Assembly: GCF_016741875.1 (NCBI RefSeq)
Contig: NZ_JAERRF010000052.1
Location: forward strand, 1-34,513
Length of the DNA stretch: 34,513 nt
Direction of reading: 5' to 3'
Source: Streptomyces coffeae
GTDB taxonomy: Bacteria; Actinomycetota; Actinomycetes; Streptomycetales; Streptomycetaceae
This document shows positions 9,134-17,289 of this stretch, piece after piece. A program made the position numbers and the translations under genes. The first letter of the stretch is position 1; every line of letters begins with the position of its first letter. The notes under the pieces are model-generated. The model did not search any database and had not been told where the DNA came from. It saw only the letters and a list, made by a program, of their open reading frames with translations.

Positions 9134-12100
9134 ATGACGGATGACGAGAAGCTGCGCAGCTATCTCAAACGGGCGACCGCCGATCTGCGGTTGGCCAGGC
9201 GGCAGTTGCAGGAGCTCGAGGACCGCGCTCACGAGCCCCTCGCCATCATTGGGATGGCCTGTCACTTCCCCGGTGACGTGGAGACGCCCGAGGATCTGTG
9301 GCGCGTGGTCATCGACGGTGTGGACGTCATCTCGCCGTTTCCCGCCGACCGAGGCTGGGATCTCGAGGGCCTCTACGACCCGGATCCGGAGAACGCCGGG
9401 ACCAGCAGCGCCCGGGACGGCGGTTTCCTGCGCAGCGTGGCCGATTTCGATGCCGACTTCTTCGGGATCAACCCACGTGAGGCGGCGGCGATGGACCCCC
9501 AGCAGCGACTGCTGCTGGAAACCGCGTGGGAGGCGTTCGAGCGGGCGGGGCTGGACCGGGACACCGTGAGCGGCAGCGACACCGGTGTGTTCGCCGGGGT
9601 GGACTCGTACCACTATCTGTCCCTCATCGGCCAGACGAGCGGTGACTCGGCGGGCTATGTCGCCACCGGGAACCTGGGCAGTGTGGTGTCGGGCCGGGTG
9701 TCGTACGCGTTCGGCCTGGAGGGTCCCGCGGTCACCGTGGACACCGCCTGCTCATCGTCGCTGGTGGCCACCCATCTGGCGGCGCAGTCGCTGCGCCAGG
9801 GCGAGTGTTCGCTGGCGCTCGCGGGCGGAGTGACGGTGATGGCCACGCCCGGTGGCTTCACCGAGTTCTCCCGGCAGCGTGCGCTGTCCCCGGACGGGCG
9901 CTGCAAGGCGTTCGCGGCGGCGGCCGACGGCACCGGTTTCTCGGAGGGTGTCGGTCTGGTGCTGCTGGAGCGGCTGTCGGACGCCCGGCGCAACGGCCAC
10001 CGGGTGCTCGCGGTGATCCGCGGTTCGGCCGTCAACCAGGACGGTGCCAGCAACGGGCTCACCGCGCCCAACGGGCCGTCCCAGCAGCGGGTGATCCGGC
10101 AGGCGCTCGCCAACGCCCAGCTGACCGCCGCCGAGGTGGACGCCGTCGACGCACACGGCACCGGCACCACCCTCGGCGACCCGATCGAGGCCCAGGCACT
10201 GCTGGCCACCTACGGACAGGAGCGTCCCGGCGACCAGCCGCTGTGGCTCGGCTCGATCAAGTCGAACATCGGACACACCCAGGCCGCCGCGGGCATCGCC
10301 AGTGTCATCAAGATGGTCCAGGCATTGCAGCACTCCCATCTGCCCGCCACGCTCCACATCGACGAGCCGACCCCGCATGTGGACTGGACCGCGGGCCATG
10401 TGCGGCTTCTCGCCGAGCCCACGTCCTGGCCGGACCGTGGGCATCCGCGGCGGGCCGGTATCTCCTCGTTCGGTATCAGCGGCACCAACGCCCATCTGAT
10501 CCTCGAACAGGCCCCCGAGCCGGCCGAGACGGCGGACATGGCGGAGGAGGAGCCGCGGGGTGAGGGTACGGTCGCGGGCGGTGTGGTGCCGTGGGTGGTG
10601 TCGGGGCACAGTGGTGAGGCGTTGTGGGGTCAGGCGGCGGCGCTGGCCGAGTGGGTGGCGCGCGACGCGGAGTTGTCGCCCGCGGCGGTGGGCTGGTCGC
10701 TGATCAGCACCCGATCGGTGTTCGACCACCGCGCCGTGGTCATCGGTGAGAACCGCGAGGAGCTGATGGCCGGGCTGAAGGCTCTGGCCACCGGGGAGAC
10801 CCACCCGGCGGTGATCGAGCCGGGCGGCGCGGCGGCGGTGGGCGGTCTGGGCGCGGGCGGGACCGGCCCGGTGCTGGTGTTTCCGGGGCAGGGGTCGCAG
10901 TGGGTGGGTATGGGCGCCGGACTGCTCGACACCTCCCGCGTCTTCGCCACCCGGGTGACCGACTGCGAACAAGCCCTCGCGCCCTACGTCGACTGGTCCC
11001 TCACCGACGTCCTCCGCGGCGGTGTCAACGCCGCCGACCTCAGCAGAGTCGACGTCGTCCAGCCCGTCCTATGGGCCGTCATGGTCTCCCTGGCCGCCGT
11101 CTGGGACGACTACGGCGTCACCCCCACCGCCGTCATCGGCCACAGCCAAGGCGAAATCGCCGCCGCATGCGTCGCCGGAGCACTCTCCCTCGACGAAGGC
11201 GCCCGCATCGTCGCCCTCCGCAGCACAGCACTCCGCCACCTCACCGGCGGCGGATCCATGGCCTCCCTCAGCATGAACCAGGAACAAGCCGAAAACCTCC
11301 TCACAGAATGTGACAAACACGCCGAAGCAGTAGGCATCGCCGCCGTCAACGGACCCGGATCCATCGTGGTGTCCGGCCCCCCGGAACAGGTCGCTCATGT
11401 AGTGGCCACCTGCGAGAAAGCGGGCCACCGCGCCCGGCTCATCGACGTGGACTACGCCTCCCACAGCGCCCAAGTCGACGAGATCGCTGATGAGTTGGCG
11501 GAAGTGTTGGCCGGGATCACTCCGGTCCGGTCGACGGTGGCGTTCTATTCGACGGTCACCGCGGGCCGGATGGACACCAGCGGGCTGGACACCGGCTACT
11601 GGGTGGCAAATCTGCGGGAGCGAGTGCGGTTCGCGGACGCGGTGCGGGCACTGCTCGACGACGGCCACCGCGTGTTCATCGAGGCCAGCACCCACCCCGT
11701 CCTCACCGTCGGATTGCAGGAGAGCTTCGAGGAGGCGGGTATCGCAGCGGCGGCGGTGCCGACCCTGCGCCGAGACCACGATGGTCCGCGCCAACTGGCC
11801 CGTTCGGTGGCGCAGGCGTTCACGGCCGGGGTGGCGGTGGACTGGGCCCGCTGGTTCCCTACGGATCCGTCCCCGCCCGTGGTGGATCTGCCGACGTACG
11901 CCTTCCAGCGCGAGCGGTACTGGCTGGACCCCGAGGGCGGACCGGGTGGCGATCCGGCCGATCTGGGGCTGGCATCCGCGGACCATCCGCTGCTCGGCGC
12001 CGCCGTCGAACTGGCCGACGGCACCACGCGGCTGCTCACCGGTCGGCTGTCCGCCCGCACCCACCCCTGGCTCGCCGAACATGTGGTGGCGGGCGCGGCG

Positions 12101-14878
12101 CTCGCACCGGGCGCGGTGCTGGTGGAGTGGGCGCTGCGGGCGGCCGACGAGGTCGGCGGTGGCTCGGTGGAGGAGTTGGCGCTCCAGGCCCCGCTGGTGC
12201 TGCCCGAGTCCGGGGGACTGCGGGTGCAGGTGGTGGTGGCGGCCGCCGGGGAGGACGGACGGCGCGAGGTGCGGATGTACTCGTGCCCGGACCGGGCGGC
12301 CGGATCCGGCGCGGACGCGGAATGGGTGTGCCATGCCACCGGTGTGCTCGGTCCGCCGATCGCCGAACCCGAGCAAGCCGAGGGCCTGGCCGGGGCGTGG
12401 CCTCCGGCGGGTGCGGAGCCGCTGGACATTGATGGGTTCTACGAGCAGGCGGTGGCGGCCGGTTATGGCTACGGTCCGGCGTTCCAGGGGCTGACGGCCG
12501 CCTGGCGCGACGGGGCGGATGTGCTGGCCGAGGTCGAACTGCCCGAGGCGGCCGGTGACCGGGACGGTTTCGGGATCCACCCGGCGTTGCTGGACGCGGC
12601 GCTGCACACCTCGCTGCTGGTGGACCGGCCGGAGGGGCAGGAGGACGACGGCCAGGTGTGGCTGCCGTTCGCGTGGAACGGTGTGTCCCTGTGGGCGGCC
12701 GAGGCGACCACGGTGCGGGTGCGGCTGTCGCGGGACGAGCAGCGGCAGGCGCTGCGGCTGACCGTGGCCGACGCGGTGGGCGCCCCGGTGCTGACGGTGG
12801 ATTCGCTGGTGACGCGCCCGGCCGGAACGGATCGGCTGCGGGCGGCGGCCACTCGCGGTGTGGACGGGCTGTTCACTCTGGACTGGACCGCCCTGCCCGC
12901 GCCCGATGGACCGTCGTGGTCGGTGGCCGGTGACGGCGGCTGGGTGGTGTTGGGCGAGGACCGGTGGGGGCTGGCGGAGGCGGTGGCGGCCGGTGCGGGC
13001 CCGGAGGTCCCGTCGGTGGTGTGCCACCGTGATCTGGACACGCTGCTCGCGGCGATGGAGGACGGTGAGGCCGCCCCCTCGGTCGTGGTGACGTCGGCTC
13101 GGGCCGACGATGAGGATGACCGCGACGGACTGCGTGTGACGGAAGAGCTGCTTGCTCTCGTCCAGGGCTGGCTGGGGCGGCCCGCGCCGGCGGACGCGCG
13201 GCTGGTGGTCGTCACCCGAGGCGCGGTGGCCGCCGGGGCCCCGCCCGACACCGCCGGAACCGACCCGGGCGGCGCCGGTGCGTGGGGGCTGATCCGCAGT
13301 GCGCAGTCGGAGAACCCGGGCCGGTTTGTCCTCCTCGACCTCGACGGGAGCCCCGGGAACGTGGCGGACGCGGTGCTACGGGCTCTGGAGCTCCAGGAGC
13401 CGCAGGTGGCGATACGCGAGGGGCGGGTGCTGGTCCCCCGGATGGCGCGCGCGGGCGCGGGCGCCGCCGCGGTTGCGGACACCGGGACCACACCCGAGGT
13501 CTCCGGTGTGCTCGACCCGGAGGGCACCGTGCTCATCACCGGTGGCACCGGCACCCTGGGTGCGCTCGTGGCCGACCATCTGGTGCGCACCTGGCGGGTC
13601 ACCCATCTGCTGCTGGTCAGCCGACGGGGTCCGGACGCGCCCGGCGCCAAGGAACTCGCCGACAAACTGGCGGAGTTGGGTGCGCGGGTGCGGATCGTCG
13701 CGGCCGATGTCACCGCGCCTCAGGAGGTGTCCGGTCTGCTCGACGGGATCGACCCGGCGCATCCGCTGACCGGTGTCATCCACGCCGCGGGAGTGCTGGA
13801 TGACGCCGTTGTCACCTCGCAGACCCCGGAGCGGCTGGCCCGCGTCTGGCGGCCGAAGGCCACGGCAGCGGCCGTACTGCACACCGCGACCGCGAAGCAT
13901 CCGCTGCGCATGTTCGTGATGTTCTCCTCGACAGCGGGCACACTGGGCGCCTCCGGGCAGTCCAACTACGCCGCGGCGAACGCGTACTGCGACGTCCTGG
14001 CCGCCCACCGGCGTGCCCAGGGGCTGCCAGGAGTGTCGGTGGCCTGGGGACTGTGGGCCGACGCCAGTGGGATGACCGGCCATCTGGACGACGCGGACCG
14101 GGCCAGGCTGGCCCGCTCGGGCATCGGCGCGATGTCCCGCGAACGGGCTCTCGCCTTGCTGGACGCGTCCGTTCTGCACGGCGCTCACCAGCTCATCGCG
14201 ATCGATCTGGAGGTGCGGGCGCTGGCCGGTCGGCCCGCGCTGACCCTGCCCGCTCCGCTGCGTGCTCTCACCAGTGGCGGTACGGCGCGGCGCACCGCGG
14301 CCGCCGCACGGCCGCACACCGACTGGGCCGGGCATCTGGCCGCCCTCCCGCCGGCCGAGCAGCATCGCACCCTGCTGGATCTGGTGCTCACGCACGCCGC
14401 GGCGGCCCTCGGCCACGCCGACCCCGGCCGGATCCACACCGAGCGCGGTTTCCTGGAGCTCGGCTTCGACTCGCTCACCGCGATCGAGCTGCGCAACCGG
14501 CTGACCGCGGTCACCGGACTGCGGCTGGCCACCACGCTGGTGTTCGACCATCCCAATCCGGTGGCGCTGGCGGCGTATCTGCACACCGAGCTGGCGCCCG
14601 AGAAGGCCGATCCGCTGCCCGCGCTGCTGGGTGAGCTGGAGCGGCTGGAGGGCGCCCTGCTCGCCGCCGCACAGGACGAGGCGGCACGCGGCACCCTGCA
14701 CCAGCGTCTCCGGACGACCGTGGCGAAGCTGGCCGGGCCGGACGGCGGGGAGCCGGTGGACGCAACGGTGAGCGGCCGCATCCACGACGCCTCGACCGAC
14801 GAGATCTTCCAGTTCATCGACCGGGACCTCGGCCGGGGCGACAGCGACGGAGAGCACACGGGAGTACACGTTGATTGA
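9134..14878 (+). CDS. Single-module type I PKS, dehydrating ('module C': KS-AT-DH-KR-ACP)
   Basis: 1914 aa, 34 bp after module B; the ribosome binding site is weak. N-terminal docking coiled coil (MTDDEKLRSYLKRATADLRL, 1-30). KS with Cys206 (TACSSS). AT with Ser671 (GHSQGE) and YASH from residue 774, predicting methylmalonyl-CoA. DH with His983 (HVVAGAALAP) and Asp1154 (LLDAALH). KR with GGTGTLG at about 1470, LDD at 1555-1557 (B type), Ser1599 and Tyr1612. ACP Ser1780 (LGFDSL). No ER: VLVPRMARAGAG (about 13430-13460) runs almost directly into the KR, where gene E has the same VLVPR lead-in followed by an ER. The predicted product is a trans alpha-methyl enoyl thioester. The C-terminal docking tail (IFQFIDRDLG) ends inside the next gene, overlapping its TTG start by 8 bp. 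Position just before the cyclases and KSX suggests it is the last extension module. It has no thioesterase, as expected for polyether synthases that use KSX/ACPX. Confidence 0.97.
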   Translation: MTDDEKLRSYLKRATADLRLARRQLQELEDRAHEPLAIIGMACHFPGDVETPEDLWRVVIDGVDVISPFPADRGWDLEGLYDPDPENAGTSSARDGGFLRSVADFDADFFGINPREAAAMDPQQRLLLETAWEAFERAGLDRDTVSGSDTGVFAGVDSYHYLSLIGQTSGDSAGYVATGNLGSVVSGRVSYAFGLEGPAVTVDTACSSSLVATHLAAQSLRQGECSLALAGGVTVMATPGGFTEFSRQRALSPDGRCKAFAAAADGTGFSEGVGLVLLERLSDARRNGHRVLAVIRGSAVNQDGASNGLTAPNGPSQQRVIRQALANAQLTAAEVDAVDAHGTGTTLGDPIEAQALLATYGQERPGDQPLWLGSIKSNIGHTQAAAGIASVIKMVQALQHSHLPATLHIDEPTPHVDWTAGHVRLLAEPTSWPDRGHPRRAGISSFGISGTNAHLILEQAPEPAETADMAEEEPRGEGTVAGGVVPWVVSGHSGEALWGQAAALAEWVARDAELSPAAVGWSLISTRSVFDHRAVVIGENREELMAGLKALATGETHPAVIEPGGAAAVGGLGAGGTGPVLVFPGQGSQWVGMGAGLLDTSRVFATRVTDCEQALAPYVDWSLTDVLRGGVNAADLSRVDVVQPVLWAVMVSLAAVWDDYGVTPTAVIGHSQGEIAAACVAGALSLDEGARIVALRSTALRHLTGGGSMASLSMNQEQAENLLTECDKHAEAVGIAAVNGPGSIVVSGPPEQVAHVVATCEKAGHRARLIDVDYASHSAQVDEIADELAEVLAGITPVRSTVAFYSTVTAGRMDTSGLDTGYWVANLRERVRFADAVRALLDDGHRVFIEASTHPVLTVGLQESFEEAGIAAAAVPTLRRDHDGPRQLARSVAQAFTAGVAVDWARWFPTDPSPPVVDLPTYAFQRERYWLDPEGGPGGDPADLGLASADHPLLGAAVELADGTTRLLTGRLSARTHPWLAEHVVAGAALAPGAVLVEWALRAADEVGGGSVEELALQAPLVLPESGGLRVQVVVAAAGEDGRREVRMYSCPDRAAGSGADAEWVCHATGVLGPPIAEPEQAEGLAGAWPPAGAEPLDIDGFYEQAVAAGYGYGPAFQGLTAAWRDGADVLAEVELPEAAGDRDGFGIHPALLDAALHTSLLVDRPEGQEDDGQVWLPFAWNGVSLWAAEATTVRVRLSRDEQRQALRLTVADAVGAPVLTVDSLVTRPAGTDRLRAAATRGVDGLFTLDWTALPAPDGPSWSVAGDGGWVVLGEDRWGLAEAVAAGAGPEVPSVVCHRDLDTLLAAMEDGEAAPSVVVTSARADDEDDRDGLRVTEELLALVQGWLGRPAPADARLVVVTRGAVAAGAPPDTAGTDPGGAGAWGLIRSAQSENPGRFVLLDLDGSPGNVADAVLRALELQEPQVAIREGRVLVPRMARAGAGAAAVADTGTTPEVSGVLDPEGTVLITGGTGTLGALVADHLVRTWRVTHLLLVSRRGPDAPGAKELADKLAELGARVRIVAADVTAPQEVSGLLDGIDPAHPLTGVIHAAGVLDDAVVTSQTPERLARVWRPKATAAAVLHTATAKHPLRMFVMFSSTAGTLGASGQSNYAAANAYCDVLAAHRRAQGLPGVSVAWGLWADASGMTGHLDDADRARLARSGIGAMSRERALALLDASVLHGAHQLIAIDLEVRALAGRPALTLPAPLRALTSGGTARRTAAAARPHTDWAGHLAALPPAEQHRTLLDLVLTHAAAALGHADPGRIHTERGFLELGFDSLTAIELRNRLTAVTGLRLATTLVFDHPNPVALAAYLHTELAPEKADPLPALLGELERLEGALLAAAQDEAARGTLHQRLRTTVAKLAGPDGGEPVDATVSGRIHDASTDEIFQFIDRDLGRGDSDGEHTGVHVD
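10863..11485 (+). repeat. AT-domain DNA tract near-identical to 4178-4800 (copy in module C)
   Basis: Direct-repeat partner of the module B tract. Identity stops abruptly at the codon after 11485, while the flanking KS and DH regions are only ordinarily similar. This points to gene conversion or shared recent origin of the AT alone. Confidence 0.9.
14860..14864 (+). promoter_or_regulatory. RBS (GGGAG) that fixes a TTG start
   Basis: GGGAG lies six bases upstream of TTG 14871, inside the end of the module C gene. Starting there gives a protein whose Asp38/Glu65 positions line up with its paralogue downstream. No ATG or GTG start with an equally good site precedes the conserved N-terminus. Confidence 0.6.
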
Positions 14879-15308
14879 CGAGCGAAGCCGGAAGAAGCTG
14901 ATTCTCGAGCACAGCCGTCGGATGAACGCCGCGGATGTCGACGGGCTCCTCGAACTCTACGCGGACGAGGTCTGCTTCGAGGATCCGGTCGGTTCCGATC
15001 GCAGGTCCGGGCGCGACGCACTGCGCGCGCATTTCGAGGAGCTGGTGGCGGCGGAGATCGAGGAGGTGCCCGGGCAGCCGGTCGCGGGCCAGGACGGTGT
15101 GCATGTCCTGGTGCCTGTCACCGCCACCATGAACTACCTCCCTCTGGGCCCCGTGTTCGCCGGCCGCGGCTGGCTGACGGAGCCCGCGTCGCCCGAGAAC
15201 AAGCGCATCACCTGGGACTACGTGGTGATGATGCGGGCTGGGGCCGGGGGTCTGATCCAGGAGTTGCAGATGTTCTGGGGGAGGTCGGACATTGGCGTCG
15301 CGGACTGA
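14871..15308 (+). CDS. SnoaL-like polyether epoxide hydrolase/cyclase, MonB/Lsd19 family (first copy)
   Basis: 145 aa, the usual size of a single SnoaL/NTF2-like domain. It starts at TTG 14871, overlapping the module C stop by 8 bp, so translation is probably coupled. Asp38 (FEDPVG) and Glu65 (EEVPG) fall at the general acid/base positions known from the Lsd19A/MonB family, which protonate the epoxide and activate the attacking hydroxyl. The C-terminal half carries the conserved aromatic stretch QELQMFWG. Inferred role: regioselective opening of polyepoxide into tetrahydrofuran and tetrahydropyran rings on the ACPX-bound chain, together with the next gene product. It corresponds to one member of the MonBI/MonBII (NigBI/NigBII) pair; I cannot tell which. 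A SalBIII-like pyran-synthase role is an alternative. Cytosolic, no signal peptide. Confidence 0.9.
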   Translation: MIDERSRKKLILEHSRRMNAADVDGLLELYADEVCFEDPVGSDRRSGRDALRAHFEELVAAEIEEVPGQPVAGQDGVHVLVPVTATMNYLPLGPVFAGRGWLTEPASPENKRITWDYVVMMRAGAGGLIQELQMFWGRSDIGVAD

Positions 15309-15355
15309 CTCCCGGACCGGCACCCCACCACCCCGGACCCGTACAGGAGGCGGTC

Positions 15356-15823
15356 ATGGCCGATGAGGCGGCCCTCAAGAAGATGGCGCTGGAGTACGCG
15401 GCGCGGATGAACGCCGGTGATGTCGAGGCCGTCCTGGAGCTGTTCTCGGACGACATCCTCTTCGAGGACCCGGTGGGCGCGCCACCGCTGGTCGGTAAGG
15501 ACGCGCTGCGCGAACACATCGCGTGGTCCATCGAATGCCAGGTGCACGAAACCCCCGGCCGCCCGGTCACCTCGATGGACGGACGGCGGGTGGCGGTGCC
15601 GACGACGGTCACGGTCCGCTCACCGACCAAGCTGACCTTCAGCATCATCGGTGTGATCGAGCTGGGGGACGACGGACTGGTCCACCACGCCCAGGCGTTC
15701 TGGGGGATCACCGACACCACGGTGGGCGACGGCCCCGAACTCACCGGTGTCGCCCACTTCATGGCCGTCACCCAGAACCTCGCTCAGATGGTCAACGCCA
15801 AGGGCAGCTCGAGCCGGACGTGA
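15356..15823 (+). CDS. SnoaL-like polyether epoxide hydrolase/cyclase, MonB/Lsd19 family (second copy)
   Basis: 155 aa. ATG 15356 is preceded by AGGAGG at 15345-15350, the strongest ribosome binding site in the operon. The fold is the same as its neighbour: Asp38 (FEDPVG) and Glu65 (HETPG) are in identical positions, and the C-terminal FWG motif is kept (QAFWGI). It differs by a short C-terminal extension after the FWG motif (to ...AQMVNAKGSSSRT). Two separate copies match monensin and nigericin clusters, whereas lasalocid has one fused two-domain protein (Lsd19). Inferred role: the partner cyclase, the pair dividing 5-exo and other ring closures between them. The ORF is followed 35 bp later by the epoxidase that makes its substrate. 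Confidence 0.9.
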   Translation: MADEAALKKMALEYAARMNAGDVEAVLELFSDDILFEDPVGAPPLVGKDALREHIAWSIECQVHETPGRPVTSMDGRRVAVPTTVTVRSPTKLTFSIIGVIELGDDGLVHHAQAFWGITDTTVGDGPELTGVAHFMAVTQNLAQMVNAKGSSSRT

Positions 15824-15858
15824 CCGGCCGCAAGCGGTGAAGGGACACGAGCAGAACC

Positions 15859-17289
15859 ATGACCGAACGGAAGCACGGAATCGTCTTGGGCGGAGGCTGG
15901 GCGGGGTTGCTGGCCGCCCATGTGCTGGCCCGCCATCTGGAGAGCGTCACCGTCGTGGAGCGCGATGTGCTGCCGGACGGGCCCCGGCACCGCAAGGGAT
16001 CGCCCCAGGCGCGCCATGTCCATGTGCTGTGGTCGAGCGGTGCGCGGATCGTCGAATCGCTGCTGCCCGGCATGGTCGACCGGCTGCTGGACGCGGGCGC
16101 CCGCCGTGTCGGTTTCCACCAGGATCTGGTGACCTTGACGTCCCACGGCTGGCAGCACCGCTTCCCGCCGCGACAGTACGCCATCATGTGCACCCGCCCG
16201 TTCCTGGACTGGATGGTCCGGGACCGGATCCTGGGGACCGGGCGGATAGCGCTGCGGCAGCGCACGGAGATCCTCGACCTTGTCGGCGACGCCAAGCGGG
16301 TCACCGGGGTGCGGCTGCGCGACATGGACGGCGGCGCGGTCGAATCCCTGGAAGCGGATCTGGTGATCGACGCCTCGGGGCGTGGCTCGCGGCTGCGGCA
16401 CTGGCTGTCGGCGCTGTCGCTGCCTCCGCTGGAGGAGGACGTGGTCGACGCGGGCATCGCGTACGCCACGCGTGTGTACCAGGCGCCGCCCGGCGCCGCC
16501 GCCGGATTCCCCGCGGTCAATGTGGCGGCCGACCACCGGCTGCGCGAGCCGGGTCGCTTCGGGGTGGTGTATCCGCAGGAGGACGGCACCTGGATGGTGA
16601 CGCTGTCGTGCACCCGGGGCGCGGGACTGCCCACGCAGGACGGCGACTTCCTGCCCTACGCCGAGACCCTGCGGCATCCGCTGGTCGCCGATCTCATCAG
16701 CCGCGCGGAGCCGCTGACCTCGGTGGCCGTGTCACGTGTGGGTGCCAACCGGCGGCTGTATCCGGAGCGGCTGGAGGGCTGGCCGGAGGGGCTGCTCGTC
16801 CTCGGGGACGCGCTGGCCGCGTTCAACCCCATCTACGGCCACGGTCTGAGCGCGGCCGCGCGGGCCGCCGCCGCCCTGGACGGTGAACTCCGGGGTTCCG
16901 GGGGCGCTCCGGGGGCCACCCGCCGCGCCCAGCAGGCCATCAGTGCGGTGGTGGACGATCCGTGGATCATGGCCGCGTCCAAGGACGTGGAGTACGTCAA
17001 CTGCCGTGCGAACACGACCGATCCACGGCTGAGCGGCGGGGTCGCGGCGCGCCAGCGCTTCTCGGATCTGATCGCCGACCGGTCGATCCGCTCCTCCGCG
17101 GTGTGCGATGTGGTGACCGATGTCATCAGCCTGACCGCTCCCCAGTCCGAGCTGGCCTCGAGCCGGTTCCTGTCGCTGATGCACAAGGATCAGGTGCTTC
17201 CTGAGCTGACCGCGCCACCGCTCACCCCCGATGAGCTGGCCCTGGTCGATCTGAATCCACGCAGCACGGTGGGTGTGGGCGGCTCATGA
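15859..17289 (+). CDS. FAD-dependent polyether epoxidase (MonCI/Lsd18/NanO type)
   Basis: 476 aa. The N-terminus carries a Rossmann FAD site, GGGWAGL at residues 11-17, with Glu34 ending beta-2 (VTVVERD). A second FAD motif, LGDALAAFNPIYGHG, has Asp317. These place it in the squalene-epoxidase-like group A flavoprotein monooxygenases. No membrane segment or signal peptide is evident. Its position between the two cyclase genes and KSX supports the polyether epoxidase assignment over a tailoring hydroxylase or halogenase. Inferred reaction: successive NAD(P)H- and O2-dependent epoxidation of the trisubstituted E-alkenes of the linear polyketide while it is held on ACPX. The gene ends TCATGA, so its stop overlaps the KSX start (ATGA, 17286-17289), implying translational coupling. 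In the nigericin and monensin systems the equivalents are NigCI and MonCI. Confidence 0.92.
   Translation: MTERKHGIVLGGGWAGLLAAHVLARHLESVTVVERDVLPDGPRHRKGSPQARHVHVLWSSGARIVESLLPGMVDRLLDAGARRVGFHQDLVTLTSHGWQHRFPPRQYAIMCTRPFLDWMVRDRILGTGRIALRQRTEILDLVGDAKRVTGVRLRDMDGGAVESLEADLVIDASGRGSRLRHWLSALSLPPLEEDVVDAGIAYATRVYQAPPGAAAGFPAVNVAADHRLREPGRFGVVYPQEDGTWMVTLSCTRGAGLPTQDGDFLPYAETLRHPLVADLISRAEPLTSVAVSRVGANRRLYPERLEGWPEGLLVLGDALAAFNPIYGHGLSAAARAAAALDGELRGSGGAPGATRRAQQAISAVVDDPWIMAASKDVEYVNCRANTTDPRLSGGVAARQRFSDLIADRSIRSSAVCDVVTDVISLTAPQSELASSRFLSLMHKDQVLPELTAPPLTPDELALVDLNPRSTVGVGGS

Noticed and set aside
6658..9135. An 825-codon open frame on the minus strand opposite module B
   Set aside because: Same reason: antisense shadow of the ER-KR-ACP region with no recognisable motif.
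4178..11485. The long AT repeats as a mobile element or transposon
   Set aside because: They lie inside coding domains in frame, with no terminal inverted repeats, target duplications or transposase.
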